This document shows, piece by piece, positions 8,023 through 18,900 of a DNA stretch of 64,000 nt (the stretch's first letter is position 1; the number at the start of each line of letters is the position of its first letter). The notes below the pieces were generated by a model. It did no database searches. It was not told the origin of the DNA and saw nothing but the letters and a program-made list of their open reading frames with translations. The stretch lies in IMG/VR virus record IMGVR_UViG_3300021963_000121, positions 1 to 64,000 of that record; one strand, 5' to 3'. The DNA comes from a virus. Position numbers and translations under genes: made by a program.

Positions 8023-10083
8023 TTACCATAGTGGTCTAATAAAGCTGCTTATTCCAGCTCCAGTAGCACCTGGTACAACATCATCTTCTGTTCTTGTGTC
8101 TAATACCCACTCAATTGTTGTAGGGCCTGTTTGTGTCAAAATACAAGTAATTAATCCTCTAACAACATAAAATCTTGGAGGTTTTTGTGTTGGTATTTGT
8201 GAATCAACTGCTACTTCTTTAATTGCGTTGTATGTGCCTGGCGTGCCAGACGGTGTTAATGCTCCAGTTACATCATACAGAGTTTCTGTAGCTATCATAT
8301 TACCACCGTCCCACTGAACACCAACTGTAGATACGGCTGGAATATTTTCTAAAAAATATCTCCATGTTGCTATTCTTGCTATAGTACCTAATTCGTATTC
8401 ATCAACTGGAGCAATCAATGTTAATTCTGCTTCAACCTCAGCATCAGTTAATCCTACTGGTTCGTCAGGATCGTATCCAATAAGCCCCTTGCCAGTAACA
8501 TCCATTGTTAGCGGAATGCTTCTAGATCTAACTAAATTTGTAACATATTTTTTACTTGTAGCTTCTGACAACTCAGTAGTAGTTAAAACTCCTTGAGCTT
8601 CAACCGTTTGGTCAATACTGTTTTCGCTAGTGGTCTGTATGCCAATAATTTTTGGACTTGAAGATCCATCAAGATATAAATCGCCTCGAGGTTCTATATG
8701 TAAATCTGTAGAGTTTATTCCGCCAACGTTGCCGCCGTCCGCATAAGGCATTGTGCTTCCGTTGTTAGAAATAACATTATCGTTGAGTACAAGGTTATCA
8801 ATTGTTAAATTGTTTAATGTACCAAAACTTGTTACACCCGGAGCAGATGTTACTGCCGCAGATAATTGTATGCCTACACCAGTGTCTTCTAGTACTGGTA
8901 CACCGTCAATTTTATATGACCCTAAACTAGGAATATCAATTGATTCTGTAGACACCCAAGTGTTTGTAGCGTTATCCCATAATATAGAATGATTAGTATT
9001 ACCTCTTAATATTATGCCACCGCCGTCTGCGCCTGTGTCCGAAGGCGATCCCGAACTAGGAACTGCCAATTCAATATTTTTATCTGCTAGTGTAAGAGTT
9101 TCTGATTGAATTATAATTGTAGCGCCTTCAACTGTTAGGTCTCCAGCGACAGTCATGTTACCGCCTACGTTAACTTGACTGTTAGCGTTTGATTGAAAAA
9201 TATTAATTACGTCGTCACCAGTGCTGCTAGGTTCAATAGTCATTGCTGTTAAGGAATTGTTATTCTTTGTTACCTTAAACGCCATTTTAAAGTTGTTAGA
9301 CGAATTTCTAAAATATACGTCTCCACCACTTTCAACACCTGCTTGTCCTTGTGGACCTGTGCCCCAGCGTATACCTTGATCGTTTGATATTGTTAGTTGT
9401 TCAGTAAAAATATTAGCTTGATTTTTTCTAGCGTAAAAAATAGCTTCAACGTTACCTAGTTTATCTGAGTTATTAGAAGTACCTACAAATTTAAAAGCAT
9501 CAGTGAGCGGATTAAAACCAATTTTTATAATGTTAGCGGTATAGCTTGGTATTGGAAATCTTGGAGTAAATTCTACAGCACTAAAAAATCCGCCAATTGC
9601 GCCGCCTATGTATAATGTTACTACTGTTCTATTTCTTCGAGCCGAGTCTTCTATGGTTTCTACTTTAAGACCTGATTGCCCTTGGGCCGACGAATAGTCT
9701 GGTCCAATCAAGTAGTCTCTTGACCCATCATAAAAATACAACTGATTATCCGTAGTACTAAACCAAAAATCTCCAGTACTGATATCTAAAGGTCTTGTTG
9801 CCGCCAATGCCGATGTGCCAACTGCTTTCCATTCGGTTCCAGAATAAACTTTTACTCGATTTTCTTCTAGGTCATACCAAAGCTGACCTGTCAATGCTGG
9901 AGTTGGTTCGACTCCTGTACTAGCAAAATTTTCTAAAATTTTAACAAGATTTTCGTTTAGGTATTCACCAAATCCGCTAAAGTTTTTTCCAATCAGTGTA
10001 ATGCTTGTTGCTGACTGGTTTATTTGCCCGTCAACAACTGTTGCTATTGTAGTTCCGTCAGTTTTGTTTATTGTATATGCCAT
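8023..10083 (-). CDS. fibre-like structural protein, paralog 2 of 5
   Basis: A 686-residue paralog with the shared module ('NFSGFGEYLNENLVKILENF', 'GQLWYD', 'GDFWFSTTDNQLYFYDG', 'LIGPD'). Around residues 310-350 it has 'GDLTVEGATIIIQSETLTL' and 'GGIILRGN', a fibre module also present in the plus-strand protein at 56902. The C-terminal part (from about 510, 'KKYVTNLVRSRSIPLTMDVTG') resembles the end of the 4394-6175 protein and has no collar domain. It probably attaches to the same baseplate site as its paralogs. Eleven base pairs separate it from the next upstream fibre gene. Confidence 0.75.
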   Translation of the reverse strand: MAYTINKTDGTTIATVVDGQINQSATSITLIGKNFSGFGEYLNENLVKILENFASTGVEPTPALTGQLWYDLEENRVKVYSGTEWKAVGTSALAATRPLDISTGDFWFSTTDNQLYFYDGSRDYLIGPDYSSAQGQSGLKVETIEDSARRNRTVVTLYIGGAIGGFFSAVEFTPRFPIPSYTANIIKIGFNPLTDAFKFVGTSNNSDKLGNVEAIFYARKNQANIFTEQLTISNDQGIRWGTGPQGQAGVESGGDVYFRNSSNNFKMAFKVTKNNNSLTAMTIEPSSTGDDVINIFQSNANSQVNVGGNMTVAGDLTVEGATIIIQSETLTLADKNIELAVPSSGSPSDTGADGGGIILRGNTNHSILWDNATNTWVSTESIDIPSLGSYKIDGVPVLEDTGVGIQLSAAVTSAPGVTSFGTLNNLTIDNLVLNDNVISNNGSTMPYADGGNVGGINSTDLHIEPRGDLYLDGSSSPKIIGIQTTSENSIDQTVEAQGVLTTTELSEATSKKYVTNLVRSRSIPLTMDVTGKGLIGYDPDEPVGLTDAEVEAELTLIAPVDEYELGTIARIATWRYFLENIPAVSTVGVQWDGGNMIATETLYDVTGALTPSGTPGTYNAIKEVAVDSQIPTQKPPRFYVVRGLITCILTQTGPTTIEWVLDTRTEDDVVPGATGAGISSFIRPLW

Positions 10084-10094
10084 TAATCGCTCCG

Positions 10095-12281
10095 TTAATC
10101 GTTAGTTGGTTTTCCACTACGTATAATGTAATTCAAAGTTATAAACGGATTCATTACGTTAAACGGTCTTCCAATCAACGAATCAGAATTTCCAGGAGTT
10201 CGTTTATCTTCAATATTAATTCTTACTAGACCACTAGACGACATTTTTTGAGCGCCGCCAATAACTGTGCCTGCTCTAGTTCTTTCATTTAATCGTCCAG
10301 CACCGCCAATTAATGTAAATGGAGAACTGTCTGTGGGCTGCGCAGACGACATATCGTTAATTACATAAAACTGTGAACCACTTGGTGTGTTATCTGCTCG
10401 TCTACCAACCAAATCATGATCATGGTCAGGAATGTTATACTGCTCAATTACATATTGATCGTCACCACCGGCTCCGCCTAATATAGCTGCTTGTCCGTCA
10501 GTAACTCTTGGTGGGACTACAAGACCGCCGCCAGCATCTGGGGCTGTTGAACCACCAGGAAATGGAATTGTAATTTCGTTGTCCATATTCTGTTTGCCCA
10601 ACACAAATCTTCCTCGTAGGTCGGGAATTCTAAAGGTTGCGCCTTTTGGAGATCCTAGTAATGGAGCACTACCGTTGTACGTACTTCCTAATACTGAGCC
10701 AAGTTCTCTATAACGATATAATTCAAATTCGCTTCCGTCACATAACAAATACCCTGTTGGAGCTGTTGTACCAGCATAAGGAAATATCGATCCAATTGGT
10801 ACAGCAGCATCATCTAAAAATGTTTGTCGTGTTACTTTTCTTAAACCTGTATTATTTCTGTATACTAACAATTCGTCATTGGGCTGAATGGTACCAAGCG
10901 ATGCTTTGTTAGAAATAATATCCGATGTTAATGTTGTAGTAAATGTCTTGTTAAGATTTCCAGTGCCGTTAAATGACACTACGTTACTAGAAACGTCACC
11001 TTCTAATTTAAAGTTAGTTGAGTTTGTTAATGATGTAGCTGAATTAGCAGTACCTGAAATGTTACCAGTCAATGTACCAGTAAAGGTATTAGCAACTAAC
11101 TGATCAGCATATATTACTTTGTATCGATTACCTAGTTCACCAATAGTCTCCGAAGCTGTCAATGGTTTAATAGATTTAGTAAACAGACTTCCACTTAATA
11201 CGCTTAGATCGCCGCCAACATTAAGATTTCTATTAACTGCCATACCGCCTTGGGTTACAAAACTACCATTTAGTAAATTTGTAGAATTAGACTCGTCAAT
11301 GATAGATGCTGTACCAGCAATTTTAACAGTGCCAATAATGTCAAGAGTAGCTGTTGGCGTAGAATTGTTAACCCCAATTTTATCTTCTATAACACGAATA
11401 ACTGTTGTTGGAACACCAAAGCTGCCTGTTCTACTTGATTGGATATCAATAGATCCACCAGGTGTTGAATTATATAAAACTGCGTTGGCTGATTTTACTG
11501 CTAGGTTAAAATTTCCGTTTGTTCCTATAAACAAACCAGAATCATCTCTAACGTTAAATTGTGCTGAAATTGTTTCAATCTGATCTCGTCTTATAAACGA
11601 TGTTGAAGGAATTTCTGCGGTGCCAATTGCCAACGCATCGGCAGATGTAGCTCTACCTATTAATTTTGGAATTACTGAGTCTTCCGAAATATCTGTTCTA
11701 GTAGTGATGTTAATACCAGTTTGAACACTTGTAAATCCTTGGATAACGACCTTTGGAATAAATGTATCTTTACTGATAATAACAACTGGAATATCTCTTG
11801 TATAAAAAATAATAACAGTTCTTGTTCTGTTATCGATGTCTAACAGACTTTCAACTAATGGCCCAGATTTAGTACCTTCACTAAATTGCGGTCCAACCAA
11901 TACCCATGTAGAACCGGACCAGAGATATAATTGTTGTGTGCTGTTGTTTACCCACAGATCTCCGATATTAGCCGCTTGTGGCTCAGTTGGTGAAGTAGAA
12001 ATACCGCTTGTTGGTTTCCAATCAATACCGTCAAAAATCTTTAAACTATTTTCATTAGAATTGTACCAAAGCTGTCCAATTACTGCTTTTGAACTTGGGG
12101 GAGCAACATCACTAGCAAAATTTTCTAATAGACGTAAAAAGTTTTCAGCAATTATTTTGCCGTAGCCTGTGACATTTCTGCCAGGTATTGTAATTGAGGT
12201 GTCGACGTTAGAAGTATTATCTTGTACTTCTAACGGCTCTGGGTTTAAAGTTTGGTCTGTAAAAAATACTTGATATGGCAT
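10095..12281 (-). CDS. fibre-like protein with tail-collar domain, paralog 1 of 5
   Basis: The longest fibre paralog, 728 residues. The N-terminal module has 'NVTGYGKIIAENFLRLLENF', 'GQLWYNS', 'GDLWVNNSTQQLYLWSGS' and 'VLVGP'. A long beta-rich shaft follows, then a tail-collar domain from about residue 495: 'GSIFPYAGTTAPTGYLLCDG', 'YRELGSVLGSTYNG', 'FRIPDLRGRFVLGKQN' and a terminal 'NPFITLNYIIRSGK', close to the T4 gp12 and gp37-like collar pattern. Likely a short tail fibre or receptor-binding subunit. It is the first fibre gene transcribed after the giant protein and the 12284 gene, with 2 bp spacing from the latter. Confidence 0.8.
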   Translation of the reverse strand: MPYQVFFTDQTLNPEPLEVQDNTSNVDTSITIPGRNVTGYGKIIAENFLRLLENFASDVAPPSSKAVIGQLWYNSNENSLKIFDGIDWKPTSGISTSPTEPQAANIGDLWVNNSTQQLYLWSGSTWVLVGPQFSEGTKSGPLVESLLDIDNRTRTVIIFYTRDIPVVIISKDTFIPKVVIQGFTSVQTGINITTRTDISEDSVIPKLIGRATSADALAIGTAEIPSTSFIRRDQIETISAQFNVRDDSGLFIGTNGNFNLAVKSANAVLYNSTPGGSIDIQSSRTGSFGVPTTVIRVIEDKIGVNNSTPTATLDIIGTVKIAGTASIIDESNSTNLLNGSFVTQGGMAVNRNLNVGGDLSVLSGSLFTKSIKPLTASETIGELGNRYKVIYADQLVANTFTGTLTGNISGTANSATSLTNSTNFKLEGDVSSNVVSFNGTGNLNKTFTTTLTSDIISNKASLGTIQPNDELLVYRNNTGLRKVTRQTFLDDAAVPIGSIFPYAGTTAPTGYLLCDGSEFELYRYRELGSVLGSTYNGSAPLLGSPKGATFRIPDLRGRFVLGKQNMDNEITIPFPGGSTAPDAGGGLVVPPRVTDGQAAILGGAGGDDQYVIEQYNIPDHDHDLVGRRADNTPSGSQFYVINDMSSAQPTDSSPFTLIGGAGRLNERTRAGTVIGGAQKMSSSGLVRINIEDKRTPGNSDSLIGRPFNVMNPFITLNYIIRSGKPTND

Positions 12282-12283
12282 TT

Positions 12284-12919
12284 TTATACCTCAGTAAAGC
12301 CTGTTAGGCTTTGTATTCTAATAGTGTAATCAATCTGTATTAATCTATTCAAAGATTTTTGTACTGGATGAAACACCACGTGTGTTAACAACTTATCTGT
12401 AACCGCAGATTTAAGACCTAACTCGTCAAATACATAATCTCCGTTCATATCCACAGAATTGTCAAATGCTTCTTGGCCGCTTGGCTCACCATAATCAAGT
12501 AAACAAGATACTACAATATCTGAGTATGTTGCTCCTGTTATATGTCTAACTTCCATTTTGTTTCTAATAGTGTCAGTGTTAGTAGCTGAATTTTGATCAA
12601 CTACTTTAGAATAAGTTTGATTGTACAAGCTAGAGTTTATACCGTTTGTATTTGGTGTTAGATAGGTAATAAGCCCTGTAGGATCTACTACTGTGCCGCC
12701 GTTGCCAAATACCATTTCTGATATCCACCCACTGCCCTGATTACTCAAACTTTGCGCCATTGCTATACTCATATTTTCATAGTGAATAGCATTGCGTTTG
12801 TCAATAAACACTTCTTTAGTTTCTGGATCAAAAATCTTAATATGACCTTCGATGTGAAAACCAGAAGTTTCATTGGGCTTCTGTGCTGACTGTAAATTTA
12901 CTTTGTTATTTTCTGGCAT
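12284..12919 (-). CDS. virion structural protein, putative (baseplate-fibre junction)
   Basis: I place the start at the ATG at 12919 (MPENNK...), giving 211 residues. An in-frame ATG at 12943 would add eight, but it coincides with the transcription start expected from the late-promoter motif at 12950-12957, while an AAGAAGAG stretch can serve the 12919 start. The protein has 'HIKIFDPETKEVFIDKRNAI', 'HYENMSIAMAQSLSN' and 'EMVFGNGGTVVDPTG', which I associate with a conserved but unnamed structural protein of marine T4-like phages. It lies between the giant protein and the fibre array and may connect fibres to the baseplate; this is inference. Confidence 0.65.
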   Translation of the reverse strand: MPENNKVNLQSAQKPNETSGFHIEGHIKIFDPETKEVFIDKRNAIHYENMSIAMAQSLSNQGSGWISEMVFGNGGTVVDPTGLITYLTPNTNGINSSLYNQTYSKVVDQNSATNTDTIRNKMEVRHITGATYSDIVVSCLLDYGEPSGQEAFDNSVDMNGDYVFDELGLKSAVTDKLLTHVVFHPVQKSLNRLIQIDYTIRIQSLTGFTEV

Positions 12920-12949
12920 AGTTTTGGGCTCTTCTTGTCTCATATGATG

Positions 12950-12957
12950 TATTTATT
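12950..12957 (-). promoter_or_regulatory. late promoter candidate (AATAAATA)
   Basis: Minus-strand AATAAATA overlaps the TAA stop codon of the giant gene (stop ends at 12956). Its predicted start falls at about 12944, giving a 25-nt leader to the ATG at 12919. It would allow the fibre operon to be transcribed independently of the 15-kb giant gene. Confidence 0.55.
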
Positions 12958-15900
12958 ATGGCAATTTTGTTGTTGCTTGTTGTAGGAACTTGACAATTGG
13001 TGTAGTACTTTGGCTCATTCCTGACCCGTTTGTAACGCTCTCAGCACCTAGATTGTACCAAGTATTGCCTGTTCTTTTAATTATCGTAACTCTTTGTCCA
13101 GCTGCTGGCACAGTGGTTAATCGCACATACTCTGTGGTACCATCTACGCTGAATTCTGCTTCTATAAGGATGTCGCCTTGCGGGCTGTCTGAGCCTACAC
13201 TGCTGTCATAGACATACATTGGATCTTTGCGCAATCGGCGGCCAGCGACAAACACTTCAATTTCGTCGCAAGGGCCGTGATCTTCAGGAATAGTATAGAA
13301 TATTCCTAATCCGCTTACTGACGCAGTATTGTTATTGCTGAGCGTAACCGTTGTTCCAGAAATAGCAGTAATTCTAGTATCTGCAGAAATTCCTGTTCCG
13401 TTGACATATTGTCCAACTGCTAAACTAGTATTCGACGACACAGTTATTGTGTTTTGATCCACTAGTCCAGAAATAACTTTGGTTATTTTTTCCCAAACTC
13501 TAGATGATTTTGACGGAACAAATGTCAACGGTCCTATTGTTTGAGCAGAGCCAATTGTAGAATCATCTGGAGTACCGCTACTAATAAAATCTTCTTTTTC
13601 TTGAGATTCTTTGTATGGCAAATACTCAGTGTAACTTGAATCAATTATTGACGATCCAACAGGGTGTGTTGTTGCTATACTAGTACCATACAGGCCGCGT
13701 TTGATGTTTGTTAATACATTACCTTCTTTAGAAAAATACTGTATTTTTTCACCGTTAATAGAAATTATACCAGGTTTGTCAAATGTAGGCGTCGGTAAAG
13801 ATCCAGCGTCATTTAACGTTACTGTGTTATCAAAGTAATTAAGATCAGTAGTCAATACTATTTCGTTGATAGAATATCTATTAAAATGATGTTGATTTAA
13901 CACATCTTTAAAAATTTCCCATGATACAGGAGGATTATAAACTGCGTTAGAGTAACTTAATACTTCAATAATATCTGTTTCTAAAGTTTCTTGTTTTATA
14001 TAGACTGCGGTATTATTATTTGAAACATAATAATCAATGTCAGGTGTTAAACGAATGCCGTTTTTATAAACTCTAACATATGATATTGATAATACAGGAC
14101 GCTGAATAGGATAACTTACTTTTCCTCCAGTGTGTAGATCTTTTAATAACTCTGTTTGCGGATATTGATCAGGCCAAAATATTACTAAATCGTCCCCGTC
14201 ACTTAATGTAACAGCTGGATCAATTATAATATTATTATTTTCAATTTTAAAGTTTACTGAAGAATAATCTTCAATCACAACTATGTCACCATGAGTTATA
14301 CCAGTAACTTCAGTGTTAATAATTACAATATTTGTATCACCATTAAATTCATAGTCAACCCCAAATGTTTTTAAAGAACTATTAATGTAGACTTTGATTT
14401 CTGATCCAATAATAGATCCAAAGTCTCTAAACGGATCTAAACCAATTGGTATTGTTGGATCACCGGCATATACAACATACACTGTATCGACCGACGTTAA
14501 TGTATTTCCATTTAGCTCAACTATTGACCCGCTAGTAGCAGATTGTTCAAATGTTACAAAAGAATTTATTGGGTATGTTCTTACAGCTGAATCTATTTCA
14601 AACGATTGTTGATTAAATCTAACCAAAGATCGACTAACTGCCGACAATGCTATAACAACAATTTTTCTGTTTAGCGCAGGCGGTGCTCCAAATTCTATCA
14701 ATGTTTGATCGATTGAATTTACTCTACCGTTACTGTTTACCCAGCCAGCAGCAATTGGAATACCATCAATGCTGGCAAATATCGATTGAGTTTCAGCAAA
14801 CGCAGCACCAGTTAAGAAGTAACGAGTTTCGCCGTCGCCTAAGAATTCTTTAACATCTAATATTTCAATACCGCCAACGGATATTGAAAAGATTTCAATC
14901 ACAGAATTAACAACAGGTGCTGATCCAATAAATCTTATTTGATTTGTCGATGATTCTACAATAAAATCAGTGCCTAATGTTTTTAATATTTTGTCAACGT
15001 ATACTGACACAGAAGCCTGTTCTATTATTGACTGGCCTATATCAAACAATGATGTAGTACCATTAGCAATATAAACACGAGATAGAACCGCAGGCGAACC
15101 TTCTCGATCAGTGTGGAATACTTTGATACTCACAGACTCTAGCACTTGTCCAGGAACATTTTCTTCAGGAGCAGGTACTTGGTCTGGGCTAATAAATCTG
15201 TCACCATCAATAACAATTTCTGCTGCTGTTGTTCCAAGCGCAGTAGAATACGCTGTCATTCCAGATAAACTTCCGCCTGAAATATTAGCATCTAATAAAT
15301 TACGTCCGCCAATTGTTAAACTACCGTCGCTGGTCGTCTTGCGGAAAATAAACACATCGTTATCTTCAACTAAAATTTCATCAGGTATTGTTACAATTGA
15401 AGTTGATCCGTCGCCAATAAAAGTAGGCATCTGATCAGGATCTAATCTTGTAGTTTTTCCTGTTGATTTTTTACGTTGATAAATGTTTAACTCAACGCCA
15501 TCTTTAGGTATTTCTGGTAAAGTAAATGTATGAGTGCTTCCGTCAGCAGCAATGTAAAAGTCAGAATCTAATGTTTCAGAGCTGTCCCAACCTTCTGTAA
15601 ACCATGGAAGAGCATCCCAACCTGCGCCAACATCAAATGTTGCCCCTTGAACAATAACGCCACCGTAATCAATACCTGTCATTAATTGTGAATAGTCATT
15701 TTTAATTTCTACAAGATTAGAATTTTCGTCAAATACTTCGGTCTTTTCAAATCCAAGCATACCTTGTTTAGGTTTATAATACTTGTCTAATCTATTAAGA
15801 CTATCTAATATTTGATCATTCTTTTCATAAGAAACAATAACATCTCCACTAGCAGGTGCTGGTAGTGTTAATCTACCTCTTAACTGAGTGTAACCGTCTA

Positions 15901-18900
15901 CTTCTCTTGTAAACAATGTAATTGTGTATTCGTTACCTAATAATTTATCGTTGCCAACAACTACTGAAATTTTTGACTTATCAGTTGTAGAAGGATATTT
16001 TAAATCATACGTCGATCTGCCGCTTACAAAAGTTTCTGATTCAATAAATTTTTCGTTTTTACTAAATGATTTAAATTTACCTGTCTTAGAATAACGATCA
16101 AATTTAACCATTAAGTCAAAAGTTCTAGCTTTTGAATCGCCAATAAACGCCACAGCCGTAGCAGCATTTTGAATATTGCTGCCTACTCCGCCAACTAGTT
16201 TAACTATTGGTCTTGTTGTGTATCCGTAACCGCCCGACACTAGCTGAATTGCTGTTACTTTTCCGTTTGAAATAAATGCCGTTGCTTTGGCTCCGGTGCC
16301 GCCACCGCCTTCAAATATTACCTGAGGAACAGTGGTATAATCAATTCCAGAGTTAACAATAGTAATAGCTGTTACTGAATATTTGTAATTGTCAAACCAA
16401 TTTTTCCAAGGATACTGATCTATTAATGCTGATCCGAGTGTCACTGGGTCAATAGTATTTGTATCAACATTGTATACTGGAGGAAGATCAAAGTCTGATG
16501 TCACTAGTCCAGCATTATCTAAATTTAAATATTTGCTAGTGTATTTTCTAATTTTTGTTCTATACGGTTTAACCTCATTGATGTATTCTTGGAAACTTGA
16601 TAAATTATCACTCTTATAATTAAGTTTCTTTGATACATAACCAACGTTATGAACAGCATTCATAAAACTAGTTTTGAATGCCCAGTTCACATACAACTGT
16701 TCTGAAAACACATAATGTATATTAACAAAAAATAATTTGTTCCATTCAGAATTTAAATCGTTAACAAATATATCTTCTTTTACAGCTTTTAATATATTTC
16801 TAAATTCTAATGCTGACGATGTATCAAATTTATCACTGTCAAAACTTTGTGTTAGATCATAGCCGTAAGAATCAGTGTTCTTATTATAGAATCGATCAGA
16901 TATTTTAATAGTTCCTAATTCACGACCAATAAGTCTATATTTGTCTAACAAAGTAGCATTGGTAGACACACGTTCTAACACTGCCCACCCGCCTGCGCCA
17001 TAATCTTCTAAACGCAATAGTTCTCCAACATTGAGTTCTACTTCTGGTTCAGCATATATTCCAGGTAAACTATATTTGATTCTAGACTTCTCGCCAAATC
17101 CTGTTTCCCACCAGTCAGCTTTACTCCAGAATCTAGTTGTGTCATAGGATTGTGTAGCAGATCTGTAAAACTCCAATGATCTATCATTGAAACTCCAAAT
17201 ACTCCAGAAGCCGTTAACTGTAGAATCAGATTCTACAAGAACTGAAAATGGTCTTACCTGTAATGTTGCTGTTGAATATTTTTTACCTGATTTTACAACA
17301 GTAACCGAAGTCACTCTACCAAAGGTATCAATGACTGCTAGTAGCTCAGCACCTGTGCCAGTACCTAAAATTTTAATTGGCGGCGCTACTTTATATCCAT
17401 AGCCTGATTCAATTACATCAACAGTATTAATATGTCCGTTAATTATGTTAGCTTTCAACACCGCTGTTTTAGTTTTAAATGTGTTAATTAATAAAATTTC
17501 TTCGTATGTTGCGTAGGTCGCATCATACATATTTTTAACTTTAGCAGGCGCCGGATCTATCATGTTAAGAGTATCATAACTTATAGTATCAGCAAGAGGA
17601 TATTTAGATAATACACTGTTTATGTAATCTATTGATATTTCAACAGCTTTGTTTCTGTCAACAAACATTGTTTGTCTAGGTCTAGACAATATTCCGTATC
17701 TTGACTTGTCTGTTAATTTTCTATCAGGTACTTCATTACCTAATATATCTTCACCAACTAAACTATCAATCCATTTTTTCTCTAATTCGCTGTTAGGCAA
17801 ATCTGTAGTGCCTTCTGCTAACAATTGATATTCGTTATGAATTAAATTTTGATTTTTGTCATTATTATAAAACTGTATGTTCATTAAAAATCTATCAGAC
17901 TCAATAACATACGGAGCATTGTATAATGCTATTTTATTTTCATCTAATAACGCAGCAAAGGGCAAGCCTGAAGCCAACGGAGATCTTATAAAATTAGCAA
18001 TTGAAGATGCTGGATTTGTTTTATTACTGTTAATTGGTAAATTAGTTTTGTCTTTAACCCAATAGTAATAATGAGTTTTGTTTACTTTGCCTGTTATGGA
18101 ATCTACAAATTCTTTTTTAGAATAATAACGGTCGTCAGCATGTAAAGGTGTGCCACTGATTCCATCAGCAGTACCTTGAGCAGTTCCCGAAAGAGCAGCC
18201 CATCTTGACGGCAATATTGTTGTTTCAATCCATTCATAAACATCTATAGAACTGCCAAATGCTAATCTAGACCAATTGCCTAGTCTAAAAGAAGTATCTC
18301 CTTGTTCATAAAATACCCATTTAGCAGTTGATGTATTCCACCATATTGTGCCAACTTTATTTTCTGTCCATGCTTGTTTTTCATCTGTGTTAGATTCGTC
18401 AGCACCTACAGAATATATCGATGGATCATAAGATGTTTTGTAATCGATATCTTGATCAACAATTGATAATATTTTTTCTTTAAAAGGATCAATTACATCA
18501 ATGTCTGCTATCTTAACATTAGTGTCACCGTTGTAAAACGATAGATTTTTAATCTTACTAATATCAACGCCATTTGTTTGTCTACGAATAGCAGTCCAAG
18601 ATTCAATTCCCTCTTGCTTAGTAAATTTTTGGATACGACCAATTCGTATTTGATCAAACGCTGGATCGTCTGAAAGATACGATGGAGATCCAATAATTAT
18701 AGAATTATTAGATGTTGATATTGAACGACCAAAATCTTCGTTGTTAGTTAGACCGTCTTCAAATATTTCAGACAATATGTATTTGTTGAGATATTGAGTG
18801 TACACATACACTTTACCAGTTTTACCAATTGGATCTTTAAATGTAGTAACAAATCTATCAAAAGCAGTTTCGCCGGCATCAAATGTCGTAGATTTAAATG

